Shown: in pieces, positions 8,212-16,916 of the stretch
Position numbering within the stretch: the first letter of the stretch is position 1
Layout: each line of letters begins with the position of its first letter
Assembly (NCBI RefSeq): GCF_964204865.1
Contig: NW_027556556.1
Span: forward strand, 1-64,000
Source: Styela clava
Lineage: Eukaryota; Chordata; Ascidiacea; Stolidobranchia; Styelidae
Reading direction: 5' to 3'
DNA: 64,000 nt
The notes under the pieces: generated by a model
What the model was told of the DNA's origin: nothing
The model's database searches: none
Seen by the model: the letters and a program-made list of their open reading frames with translations, nothing else
Position numbers and translations under genes: made by a program

Positions 8212-9447
8212 ATGAATAAAACAGAATTAATAGAAAAATGAAGTCAGTTTTGAACTTCAAAGAAACATTTTAAAATAGAAAACAAATCGATAATTAACAA
8301 AGAAGGTTCATTATTATTTGTAAATTCAGGCGTTTCAGCGTTGAGACCTTATTTTTTAGGAGAAAAAACACCACCGCATTCACGACTTTTTAATGTACAA
8401 GATGTAATACGTACAAACGACATCTCTTTAATAGGTAAAACTAATCGACATTTAACGTTTTTTCGCATGTTAGGTAACTTTTCATTTAATGATTATCAAA
8501 AAAAAGAATCGTTAACGTGAGCATTAGAATTTTTAACATCGCCAAAATGATTGAATTTGGACATTCAAAAATTGTATATTACGTATTTGTTTTCGGACGA
8601 TGAAACTAAACAAATATTGTTAAATATAGGTGTTGAAGAAGACCATTTGATTTCAGGAGATAAAACAACTAATTTTTGAGATTTAGGAGTTGGTCCATGT
8701 GGAACAAATGTTGAATTTTTTTATGATTTGGGACAGCAGTTGGATAAGGAAAATAAAGGAATTGAATTATTAAAAGAAAATATTGATAATGACAGATATT
8801 TAGAAATATGAAACGTTGTATTTTCTTATATGATAAATGACGGTGAAGGTAATTACACTATGTCAAACAAAAAAAATATAGATACTGGAGCCGGATTGGA
8901 AAGATTGTTGATTGTTGTTAACAACTTTAAAACACCTTTCCAGTTGAAAGAATACACAGATATTGCTGACAAAATTGAAAAGAAAACTACAAATGATATC
9001 AATGTTAAAATTATTTGTGATCATGTATTAGCGATAAAATATTGTTTGAAAGACTTGATTAAAGAAAAATATATTGATTTCAAAAAACGTCACGGTTCGG
9101 TTGTACGACATTTAATTCGAAATGCTTCAATGCGTGGTTACTTCTTAAATTATCGAGGACCATTTTTATTTAAACTTTTCGAAAAAGAATATGATACAAT
9201 AGTAATGAAAGAAGAAAAGGTTTTTTGAAAAATAATGACAACAAAAACAGTAAGTGATTTATTAAACATACAAAAAGGTTATGTTTTAAAAGGAGAAAAA
9301 ATATTTGATTTGGTTACATCAAAAGGAGTACCTTTATTATTGATTAAATTAATAAGTAAGAAAAATAGTTTCAAATTAGACATGATTAAATTTAAAAAAT
9401 TATGAGAAAAACATTTGATTATTTCAAAAGGAGGAAAAGAAAAATAA
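8212..9447 (+). CDS. alaS-like: Minimal alanyl-tRNA synthetase (catalytic core only), 411 aa
   Basis: Class II synthetase of the AlaRS type: motif 1 region LLFVNSG at 34-40, motif 2 TFFRMLGNFSF at 82-92, GPCGTNVEF at 161-169, RYLEIWN at 195-201 and motif 3 DTGAGLER at 224-231. A region like the AlaRS tRNA-binding middle domain follows (RHGSVVRHLIRNA), then the protein ends. The editing domain and C-Ala domain of the usual 850-900 residues are absent; what remains resembles in extent the N-terminal E. coli fragment known to aminoacylate. UGA gives conserved Trp at 156 and 200, fixing the genetic code. Copy 2 differs by about 13 bases, about 11 synonymous, so it is under selection. Its likely substrate includes the phage tmRNA at 14065. 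Confidence 0.95.
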
Positions 9448-9836
9448 TGTACAAAAAAGTAGAAAACTACGTGGATAACGTAATAAAAAAATACGAAAGT
9501 TTAAAGTTTTATAAACAATTGCTTATGTGAGCAATAATTCAAAAAATGAAGGAAAAAGATGGTGAAAACCAACCAGTAAAAAAAAAGACAGTAGAAGAAT
9601 ATATATATGAGATTGAAAATAGCATTGTCCCATGGGGTCTCGATTTAAACTTATTGAGAGAACATTTAGCGAATAGTAGCAGACTTTACGATGAATGTGA
9701 AGAAAGAATACAAAAAGAAATGGATATGCAAGAGCAGTATAAAAATATGATTATAGCATTTAAACATTGTATAGATAATTATGAAGATATTATCGCAACA
9801 AGAAGAGGACCTCCCTGAGAGTGAGGAAAAAAATAA
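9447..9836 (+). CDS. Hypothetical protein, 129 aa
   Basis: ATG overlaps the synthetase stop by one base (TAATG), with GGAGG upstream, so the two are translationally coupled. Predicted largely helical and charged; no Cys cluster or known motif. UGA at residues near 28, 124 and 126 is Trp (final WEWGKK). Coupling to the synthetase makes a helper role conceivable, for example in RNA binding, but nothing in the sequence proves it. Identical in copy 2. Confidence 0.75.
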
Positions 9837-9921
9837 TGAAAGAAAAAAAATAATGTGATATAATAAAAATATAGAAATAAAGAAGAAAACAGATAAGATC
9901 ACTTCTAAGGAGAAAAAAGAA

Positions 9922-10251
9922 ATGTTACAAGAAAAAACAAAAAAGTTCATCGAAGAACTAATAAAGGTTAACGGGGAAGACGGTTATGATTATCGTGAAT
10001 GAGTTCTAAGCGATATTAAGGAAGCAATAGCAAAAGAAGATGTTTATTTGGAAGAATTGATTAATTTAGATTGATTAAAAATAATTTTAAAATCAAGTCG
10101 TAATTATTTGGATGCTTTAATAACAGAAGCAGAACGATTAGAAGAGAGCGAAGATGACGACGACGTGGACGAAGCTTATAAATTATTCGATCTCGCTGAT
10201 AACGTTGAAGAATTTATAGGAAAATGAGAAGATGAAGGAGGAAAAGAATAA
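9922..10251 (+). CDS. Acidic hypothetical protein, 109 aa, replaced in copy 2
   Basis: Preceded by a TATAAT and AAGGAG. Very acidic (EESEDDDDVDE near residue 75) and ends EFIGKWEDEGGKE, like the acidic proteins at 3.6-6.1 kb. Three UGA are Trp. Copy 2 has at exactly this place an unrelated 45-aa gene (55269), with flanks identical apart from the join, so this is a swap locus for small accessory genes. Confidence 0.8.
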
Positions 10252-10466
10252 TGACAGAAAATGAAACTATTATTCAATTATTGAAAAATTTTGAAAAGAT
10301 GATTAAAGCAAATCATGAAGACATTAAAAAGTTAGGTGAATGCCTTAATCATAATTCAGAAAGTAGTATTGAACAAGAAAAAGATATTAAAAAATTATTT
10401 GAAAAAACAAAACAATTGACAAAGTTAATTGAAAATAAAGGAGGAAAAAATAATGACAAAAAATAA
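10251..10466 (+). CDS. Coiled-coil protein, 71 aa
   Basis: Overlaps the previous stop (TAATG). Highly charged with heptad-like spacing of I/L over most of its length (IIQLLKNFEKMIKANHEDIKKL). No further domain. Followed by a 14-base overlap with the next gene. Similar in style to the 45-aa protein found upstream of it in copy 2, so it may be one of a set of short coiled-coil partners. Confidence 0.75.
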   Translation: MTENETIIQLLKNFEKMIKANHEDIKKLGECLNHNSESSIEQEKDIKKLFEKTKQLTKLIENKGGKNNDKK

Positions 10467-11049
10467 AGAAACAACACTAAAACACAACGCGGATCATATT
10501 TGAGAATGACAATTGACAAAAGAACAAGTGGCTTTCATCAAAAAAGGTGTTCCACTTTACGATTCTAAAAAAAAATATAAAAAATTAGATATGTTTATAT
10601 ACAACAATAAATTATATGTTGTTAGATTATATAGCTTACACAAAACAGGTGTTTATATGTCAGCCACACCACTATTAACAAACGGTAACTGTATTATAAA
10701 AAATAAAGATGAAGATTTTTATGAATTGAATGGATATGCTAATTTATTACCTAAACCTTTTAACTTAAAAGACGCATACTTGAGTTTAAAATACATTAAT
10801 AGCGTGTGAGAAAGCTGTACTAGTACAGTAAGGGATGATGATAAATACACGTATGAACATAACAAATGATGAAACAAAAATGAAAAATATAGATTTCCCA
10901 ATTTACCGGCTTTTAAGACCATGAAGAGATTAATTCAAATGGCGGTACCTCACCCAACAAGTAGCGGTGCAATTACAGAAGAACGATTATTAGAGGTTGA
11001 AAAAAAAATAGATTATATTATTAAATATCTAAAAGGAGGAAAAGAATAA
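10453..11049 (+). CDS. Early protein with a stand-alone copy of the fibre repeat module, 198 aa
   Basis: Start ATG after GGAGG. Residues about 16-118 match the repeated module of the giant structural protein: WxxQLTxEQVxFI, a KxLDxFIYNNKLYVV segment, then PFNLKDAYLSLKYINSVW, against QLTDDQIDFI, DLFVQDDELYIIAN and PFNTDGANLSMKYVNSVY. The C-terminus carries PHPTSSGAIT and a short coiled coil, not seen in the repeats. It lies among early genes on the opposite strand from the structural genes. It may be a soluble decoy, chaperone or host-surface binder; its function is unknown. Confidence 0.8.
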
Positions 11050-11828
11050 TGTCAAATTTTTCGGATGGAAATGGAAAATATAAAAAAATATCTTACGACG
11101 AATTAAAACAATTAGAAAAAAAAATGGAAAATACACTTATTAGTGCTGTTGAAAAAATGAATTGTGGTATGGTTTATTGTGATTGAATGAGCTGGGATGA
11201 GTCACCACATGAACCTTTGAGAGGTCGTTTTGTCGTCACTATTGAGTCTATGGGTCATAGATTTGACTTTGTAAACTTTAATATTCATATTTTAGAAAAA
11301 AAACCTAGACGATGATATCATTTAGAAGATAGTGATAATAACAAAATCGAAGTTTATTTAATACTTGAGGATTTTGAAAAATTAGATGATTATCTTGAAG
11401 AATTTAAAAAAACTATTAGAAAAGAAATGAGTTCAATTATACTAGCTAAAAATTGAAATAGATTATATAGTTATGATTTTGAAAATATTCGTATGAAAAA
11501 AGTTTGAAAAATTTCACAAAAATATTTTAACAAAGACTATAATGAAGCCGATGAATCAACAAATAATTACCCATCTTACATGAAAAATAAAGTTTCACGT
11601 AGCGCTTTCAATAGATGTCGAAAAAATCTTGTTAACTTAGCAAAAACAAAACTTTCAACTTGAAAAAAAGGCGATAATCCCAAAATATTTATTGGTGTAT
11701 ATGCTGTTCTTGATTGAGAAAAAGAAAACGTTGAAAAAATAAAGACAATTAATAGAATTAGAAAAGAAATAGCTAATCAAAAATTCACGAAAAAAAGAGG
11801 ATCGTATAAATATAAAGGAGAAGAATAA
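11049..11828 (+). CDS. Hypothetical protein, 259 aa
   Basis: Overlaps the previous stop by one base. Seven UGA codons are Trp. Acidic/aromatic N-terminal half, strongly basic C-terminal 90 residues (NRCRKNLVNLAKTKL, KFTKKRGSYKYKG), possibly nucleic-acid binding. No family recognised. Some resemblance in size and Trp pattern to the 15346 protein. Identical in copy 2. Confidence 0.8.
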
Positions 11829-12238
11829 TGAAATATATGACAAAAAAACAAGTAGAAAAATTTAATTCAAAAATGAATCAGAGAAATTTGAAGTTTCATG
11901 ATTATTTTGAAAAAATCAGTAAGGAAATTACAAAAAAACATCGAAAATGAATATACACAAACACCAGTTGAGATGATAACGACAGTAAAAGAGTTGTGTT
12001 CTTCATGAATTTCGAACAACGTAAAGACGAGGATAAATCATTTGACCTTAAGGTTATGGTAAGTTGCGACACTAAAAAACTATGCCGGTTGAATGTTGTT
12101 TTCGCTGAATGACGAGAAGACATGCCTGAAAAAAAGTTTGATAAAGAATTTGGATATGATTTTCTACATCAAATGATATTTAAGGACATGCTCAAAAAGT
12201 TTGAAAAGGAAATTACAAAACAAGAAAAAAAAAGATAA
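11828..12238 (+). CDS. Hypothetical protein, 136 aa
   Basis: Overlaps the previous stop (TAATG) after AAAGGAG. Lys/Glu-rich helical N- and C-termini around a central beta-rich part (RVVFFMNFEQ, DLKVMVSCD, CRLNVVFAEW). Three UGA are Trp. Last gene of this operon; followed by the structured intergenic region. No function recognised. Confidence 0.75.
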
Positions 12239-12298
12239 AAAAAAGATGCAAAAAGGAAACACAATTTATTTTTTTTACCATGTATATTATTGTGAAGA

Positions 12299-12442
12299 GG
12301 CAGTGACAACTAGCTTAAGCGACAATTTCCTTTCCTTTATCTTTTTATTTTCAAAGTCACTGTTTCATTCACCTTAACCGGTCATATTACGGCCGGTTTT
12401 ATGACGAGGTCTTGGTAAACGTCAAGGCTTCGTCTCTCTGCC
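12299..12442 (+). ncRNA. Candidate structured RNA or leader upstream of thymidine kinase
   Basis: Three paired elements lie in order: CAGTGAC/GTCACTG (12301-12362), AACCGG/CCGGTT (12376-12398) and a 12-bp hairpin GACGAGGTCTTG/CAAGGCTTCGTC (12403-12434, two G-U pairs). GGCAG at 12299-12303 can pair with CTGCC at 12438-12442, closing a multi-branch fold that competes with the first stem. The gap is 253 bases, unusual in this compact arm. It may be a 5' leader with alternative folds, or a free RNA. AACCGG/CCGGTT followed by TTT could also act as a weak terminator. Confidence 0.45.
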
Positions 12443-12491
12443 AGCAAACAAAAAAAATAAAAAAAAAAGGAACACAGGAGGAAAAAAAACA

Positions 12492-13046
12492 ATGTTCAAA
12501 CAAGAGTTATTGAATAAAGGGCTCATTATTTCAATCGAAGGAATCATGAGAGCAGGAAAGACGACAAAGTTAAAAAAGCTTATCGCAGAATGAGGTATTG
12601 AAGAACCACAAATTTTTCAATTAGAAGGAACAACAAGAGAAACACGTCAAATTAGACCAGTTATCACTTTTCGTGATCATATCGATTTGACAAATAAAAT
12701 TGAAGATGCCATAGCTAAAGGACACAATGTTCTATTTTTTGATGAATTTCACTTTTATCCATATGAGTTTCTACAACAAATTCCAAACTTACAACGCCGT
12801 CGTATTACTCTTGTATTTTGTCTATTGACATTATATAAGACAGATCCACGATATTTTTTTCAAGAATACGTTGGAAGATTTGCTGACGTTCGTTACCAAT
12901 TAGACGAAGCTCGTTGTTTCGAATGCGATGAAAAAGCATATTCTAATTACATTTTACACAACGACAGTAATAATTTGGTTGGAGACGCTGATAAATATCA
13001 AGTATTATGTATTAAACATTATATAGAAAAGACTAAATATAAATAA
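12492..13046 (+). CDS. tdk: Thymidine kinase (type II), 184 aa
   Basis: P-loop EGIMRAGKTT at 16-25, Walker B-like FFDEFHF at 82-88 where the family has DE.QF, a zinc-type RCFECDEKA at about 139-147, and a C-terminal GDADKYQVLC. Length fits the family. Makes dTMP from thymidine and ATP, feeding the dTMP kinase at 18210. Strong AGGAGG before the ATG. The second Cys pair of the usual zinc site is incomplete (C..H), a deviation. Identical in copy 2. Confidence 0.9.
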
Positions 13047-13050
13047 AACT

Positions 13051-14052
13051 ATGAAAAATAAAAAACAAATAAATCAATTAACATACGAGGAAAGAATGTT
13101 TTACTACACACACAAACATAAAGGAATAACAAGTAAACAAGTGTGAGTTAACTACTGAGACTCGAAAGATACCAAATCGGGAATATTAACTACTTTTGAG
13201 GAACATTTTTCGGTTTATTGATGATTCTTGAATAGAATGAAGAAAGCAGGAGCCAAATGATACATGAATAAAGAAGGTTGTCCTGTGTTTTACAATATTA
13301 AATCACTTAATATATACAATAAATGCTTTGATCCAAAATCAGCATTAGTGAGTGCTTCTATTTTGGCGAAAAAGATTATCGAAACAGGAGAAGAATTTGG
13401 ATATTTAAAGTTTCTTGAAAAGTTCAAATACGAAATCAGTATATTTAAAAACACAACTATATATCTTCAAGAAAAAGATATAAAAGCTATTTGTCAAAAA
13501 TTAGAAATCAAGAAACACAATTTGTGAAAACTAAATGAAGAACAAATCGAACTATGTAAAGACATTAAATTTCAAAGTCCTTTTTTTAAAAAACATAGAT
13601 TAACTAAATGATCGCTATATCGAATAAAAAGAATGCGATTTAGTACAATAGAGGTTGACAACTTATACTTAGACAACAAATATAAAAAAAGTACGAAAAC
13701 ACATACTAAAATTAAAGATATTATCGAAGAATATGTTATCGAGAATGACATTAAAATTAAAAAAGATAAAACAAATCATCTTTTATTGTCTGTTTTTCGT
13801 AAATTGTGAATTTGAAACGATTACATTTTTTCGCTCGATGAAACACCTAAAAACATTAAAGATAAAGGTTTTGAGGTTGTTGGTAAACACTATAACATTT
13901 ATGGAGAGAATAAAATATTCACCAGTAGATGACCAGCATTGCATCGTTTCGCAAGAGTTTATAGGAAACTCGAACCTAAAACAACAATAGAAAAGAAAGA
14001 AACATTTTTACAATATTTAAAAAGAAAATTATTTGGAGGAGGAAAAGTGTAG
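13051..14052 (+). CDS. Hypothetical protein, 333 aa
   Basis: Starts 4 bases after the kinase stop; no strong ribosome site. Nine or more UGA are Trp. The N-terminus (YEERMFYYTHKHKGITSKQ) could be a winged-helix-type DNA-binding region, and the C-terminus is basic (FLQYLKRKLFGGGK). TAG at 14050 overlaps the -10 box of the tmRNA promoter. A replication-initiation or regulatory role is possible but not shown. Confidence 0.7.
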
Positions 14053-14058
14053 TATAAT
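14053..14058 (+). promoter_or_regulatory. -10 box of the tmRNA-tRNA operon
   Basis: TATAAT seven bases before the mature tmRNA 5' end, so transcription could start almost exactly at the mature end. No clear -35 box; TTGGAG at 14033 is a poor one with 14-base spacing. Confidence 0.65.
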
Positions 14059-14064
14059 ATATTC

Positions 14065-14353
14065 GGGGATGTATAGGTTCGATTGGCGTAGTTTCTTTTT
14101 TTAACAAATGCAAAAACAACTACAAACAACCTTTCAATGTTGATGAATGAATCCTCATTGGTATCTAATAACACGTTTCAGTTTTCACCGTCATATTAGA
14201 GAATATAATAACAAAAAAACCCCTTAATTGTCAGTTGCGGGACAATTTCGTAAATAGCAACTAAGTTTCGTTTGAATGATCATATAAAGCGAAATTAAAC
14301 AATCATGATCAAATTGCGTCAAGAAGTGGGTGCAAATCCCGCCATCTCCACCA
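14065..14353 (+). ncRNA. ssrA: tmRNA (transfer-messenger RNA)
   Basis: The 5' end GGGGATGTATAGGTTCGA and the 3' end with a T arm (GTGGG-TGCAAAT-CCCGC), CATCTCC, A and encoded CCA are the tmRNA signature. The acceptor stem pairs GGGGATG with CATCTCC and has the G3-U70 wobble that marks alanine acceptance. Length 289 nt. The tag frame is uncertain: starting at GCA 14110 it gives AKTTTNNLSM and ends at TAG 14197; the +2 frame gives KNNYKQPFNVDEWILIGI, a hydrophobic end followed by TAATAA. Downstream palindromes fit pseudoknots (for example TTGTC...GGGACAA). It rescues stalled ribosomes together with SmpB; no SmpB is seen here. Confidence 0.93.
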
Positions 14354-14356
14354 TTT

Positions 14357-14432
14357 GGATCTGTGGTGTAATGGATGACATGCCTCTCTGTCTAAGAGGA
14401 GATAGCGAGTTCGATTCTCGTCAGGTCCGCCA
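14357..14432 (+). tRNA. tRNA-Asp (GTC)
   Basis: Acceptor GGATCTG/CAGGTCC, anticodon stem CCTCT/AGAGG with loop CTGTCTA, T arm with GTTCGATTC, encoded CCA. Three bases after the tmRNA. Confidence 0.93.
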
Positions 14433-14433
14433 C

Positions 14434-14519
14434 GGAGGAGTAGCGAAGTGGTTAAACGCGTCTGACTGTAAATCAGATTCTTTTTAGATACGGGAGTTCG
14501 AATCTCTCCTCCTCCACCA
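14434..14519 (+). tRNA. tRNA-Tyr (GTA)
   Basis: Acceptor GGAGGAG/CTCCTCC, anticodon loop CTGTAAA, a long variable arm as in bacterial tRNA-Tyr, T arm GTTCGAATC, encoded CCA. Confidence 0.93.
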
Positions 14520-14522
14520 TTT

Positions 14523-14599
14523 GCTGGTTTAGCTTAATGTGGCAAAGCACCCGTCTTGTAAACGGACGAGTACAGGTTCGAGGCCTGTAACCAGCACCA
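14523..14599 (+). tRNA. tRNA-Thr (TGT)
   Basis: Acceptor GCTGGTT/AACCAGC, anticodon loop CTTGTAA, T arm GTTCGAGGC, encoded CCA. Confidence 0.92.
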
Positions 14600-14602
14600 T
14601 TA

Positions 14603-14676
14603 GCAGATGTAGTTTAATGGTAGAACTTCAGATTTCCAATCTGACTATGGAGGTTCGATTCCTCTCATCTGCTCCA
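14603..14676 (+). tRNA. tRNA-Gly (TCC)
   Basis: Acceptor GCAGATG/CATCTGC, stem TCAGA/TCTGA with loop TTTCCAA, T arm GTTCGATTC, encoded CCA. Confidence 0.93.
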
Positions 14677-14679
14677 TAT

Positions 14680-14755
14680 AGAGCCATAGCTTAGTGGTTA
14701 TAGCGCTCGCTTTATAAGCGTGAGGTCTTGGGTTCGATCCCCAATGGCTCTACCA
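14680..14755 (+). tRNA. tRNA-Ile (TAT)
   Basis: Acceptor AGAGCCA/TGGCTCT, anticodon stem CTCGC/GCGTG (one mismatch), loop TTTATAA giving anticodon TAT, T arm GTTCGATCC, encoded CCA. Reads AUA directly; most bacteria use a lysidine-modified CAT tRNA instead. Confidence 0.9.
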
Positions 14756-14756
14756 T

Positions 14757-14832
14757 CGGAAAGTAGCTTAGATGGAAAAGCACTCGGTTTGGGTCCGAGA
14801 GATCATAGGTTCAAGTCCTCTCTTTCCGACCA
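14757..14832 (+). tRNA. tRNA-Pro (TGG)
   Basis: Acceptor CGGAAAG/CTTTCCG, stem CTCGG/CCGAG with loop TTTGGGT, T arm GTTCAAGTC, encoded CCA. Confidence 0.93.
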
Positions 14833-14836
14833 TTTA

Positions 14837-14913
14837 GCCCACGTAGCTCAATTGATTAGAGTAAGGGTGTTCTAAGCCCTAGGTTGGAGGTTTGAATCCT
14901 CCCGTGGGTACCA
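14837..14913 (+). tRNA. tRNA-Arg (TCT)
   Basis: Acceptor GCCCACG/CGTGGGT, stem AGGGT/GCCCT with loop GTTCTAA, T arm GTTTGAATC, encoded CCA. Last of the array; reads AGA/AGG, the common Arg codons of AT-rich genomes. Confidence 0.93.
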
Positions 14914-14937
14914 TATAAGGAAAGGAGGAAAAAAAAT

Positions 14938-15198
14938 ATGGAAAATAGAATAGATAAAATTAAACGAATGTTTGCTGTTGACGATGAAGTGTCACGTTGC
15001 GAATCAAAATTGCGAGCCGATCTCAAATCAAAAAAAGTTGATGTACAACGACTTATGACAGCACATTTGGATATTAATTCGATCCCTAAAGACATTACAA
15101 AAAAACAACAGGCGCGTCGAAAAAAAGTGTACAAAAGTATAAATAGCATGATAAAATATTACATAAAGGAATTAAATAAAATAGGAGGTCAAAAATAA
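14938..15198 (+). CDS. Basic hypothetical protein, 86 aa
   Basis: Follows the tRNA array directly; AAAGGAGG before the ATG. Lys/Arg-rich and helical throughout (KKQQARRKKVYKSINSMIKYYIKEL), probably nucleic-acid binding or dimeric. No recognised family. Overlaps the next start (TAATG). Confidence 0.8.
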   Translation: MENRIDKIKRMFAVDDEVSRCESKLRADLKSKKVDVQRLMTAHLDINSIPKDITKKQQARRKKVYKSINSMIKYYIKELNKIGGQK

Positions 15199-15329
15199 TG
15201 ACAAATAGAGAAAATAGATTAGAAAAATTAAGAGAAATATTACGTAGTATGGTAGATAGTAATAACCCAAAAAGAAAACCAATGAGTTTCAGAAAAAAAC
15301 ACGCGGGTCCAATCGCTACGGATGTTTAG
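15198..15329 (+). CDS. Very small basic protein, 43 aa
   Basis: ATG overlaps the preceding stop after AGGAGG; ends at TAG 15327. Basic (RKPMSFRKKHAGPIATDV tail). Shares its MTN(R/K)EN start with the next gene, suggesting a duplicated leader. Too short for a functional call; translation is supported by the ribosome site and perfect conservation in copy 2. Confidence 0.6.
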   Translation: MTNRENRLEKLREILRSMVDSNNPKRKPMSFRKKHAGPIATDV

Positions 15330-15345
15330 GAGGAAAAGAATAATA

Positions 15346-16035
15346 ATGACAAATAAAGAAAATAGAAAATTGTTTTGAGACAAATATAAAAAATTTCAAT
15401 CACATCAAGATTTGTGAGTATATAGTGATTTAACGGATAGAATAATGTTTGGTCCAAACATTAAAGATGCTAGTATTGAAAAAAGAATATTGGATGTAAT
15501 ATGAGATAATTCAAAAATTGAAGATTTAAATGATAACGATTTTCATAAATTAAAAGAAGAAGTTCTAATCGATATTTCTGAAATGATTAAATGTAATGAT
15601 AAAATTTTAAATTCACAATTAAAATTTTTAAACAGACAAAAAGATACTTTGAAGTCATTAATATTTTTTAAAAAACAACAATGAGGAGAATATAGATTTT
15701 ATTTAGAAGAAATAATAACAAATGTAAACAAACAAAATCATTCTTTCAAAGATAAACATGTATATCTTAACTATATAATTAATAATTCGAATAGTGATAA
15801 TGTTACTTTTCGATATACTATAGGTTTGGATAATAAAAAAAAACATGGTATTTGAGAATTTGATATAACTATTTATCCCGCGAGTGGACAGTTAAACGTA
15901 GAACATAATGGTTACAATATGAGAGTTTCTGGACCATATTATAATGTGTTTAAAGAAAAAACAGATATTATTAATCGAATTAATGAAGCAATAACGGCAT
16001 ATATAAGCCATAATAAAATAGGAGGTCAAAAATAA
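15346..16035 (+). CDS. Hypothetical protein, 229 aa
   Basis: ATG after AGGAGG. Five UGA are Trp. Helical N-terminal two thirds, then a beta-rich C-terminal part (YTIGLDNKKKHGIWEFDITIYP). Resembles the 11049 protein in size, Trp use and operon position but no alignment was made. Overlaps the next gene (TAATG). Function unknown. Confidence 0.78.
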
Positions 16036-16916
16036 TGACAAAAAATAAACAAACAAAAGAAGTTTTAAGCTTCTTACAAAAAAACAGGTTAGACAGTATC
16101 GTTTTAGGAGTTGGCGCATTAAGTTTAATTGGTGCCATCACTGGAATTGTGTTACATAGTATCACATTGAGCAAAAGCGTACCCACAAAAGTAACAATCT
16201 ATGATGAATTAGTAATTAAACGAGACGCAGATTTTGAAGCTCAAAAAACAGCATCTATTACTAAATATGGAATAATTGAAGATGCTACTATAGAAATTAC
16301 AACCAAGTTAAAATATGAAATTGGAATTGGAAAAAAAACACCCATTACATTTAAAGAATTATTAGCGGAATCAATCAAACAAGATTATAAATTAAATAGT
16401 CAATTTTTCATTGAAGCATTAGACGAAAAAATCATACTTATTGAAAAAGCTATTGCTAATAAAACAAAGGAAATTGAAGATAGAGGATGACTAAGAAAAT
16501 CATATAGAGAAGATTCTGTAGCTTCCGATGAAAGTACCGCTGATGTAATGGAAAAACAAGACTTAACACCTTTAAGAGAAAAAGAAACAGACGCCGAATT
16601 TGAATTGAAAGTATTAAAATCAACACTAAAAAAATATGAATCAGCTAAAGAAAAATGAGGATCATATGGGTTAAATTTTCCTAACAATGATATTAAAGAA
16701 GACGCAATTAAAGAATTGTCAGAACCATATAAAACATTTGATAAAGCGTTATTGCTTTCAGAAAATGATACACAATACGGATATCACGCAGATCGTGTAG
16801 TAAATAATAGCATTGGGCTTGGATTAGCAGGTGTTGCTTTCATCGTTTTAAGCTTAGTTTTAACAAGCACAGCATTTAAATTGTGAAAAAAATTAAGAGG
16901 AGGAACAAAAAAATAA
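16035..16916 (+). CDS. Two-pass membrane protein, 293 aa
   Basis: Hydrophobic segments at residues about 23-45 (LGVGALSLIGAITGIVLHSI) and 263-285 (GLGLAGVAFIVLSLVL), with a long charged, partly coiled-coil region between and a short basic tail. This puts about 220 residues on one side of the membrane. Three UGA are Trp. Could be a superinfection or host-surface protein; no family recognised. Confidence 0.8.

Noticed and set aside
8212-9447. UGA read as glycine (table 25)
   Set aside because: UGA falls on conserved Trp positions of alanyl-tRNA synthetase.
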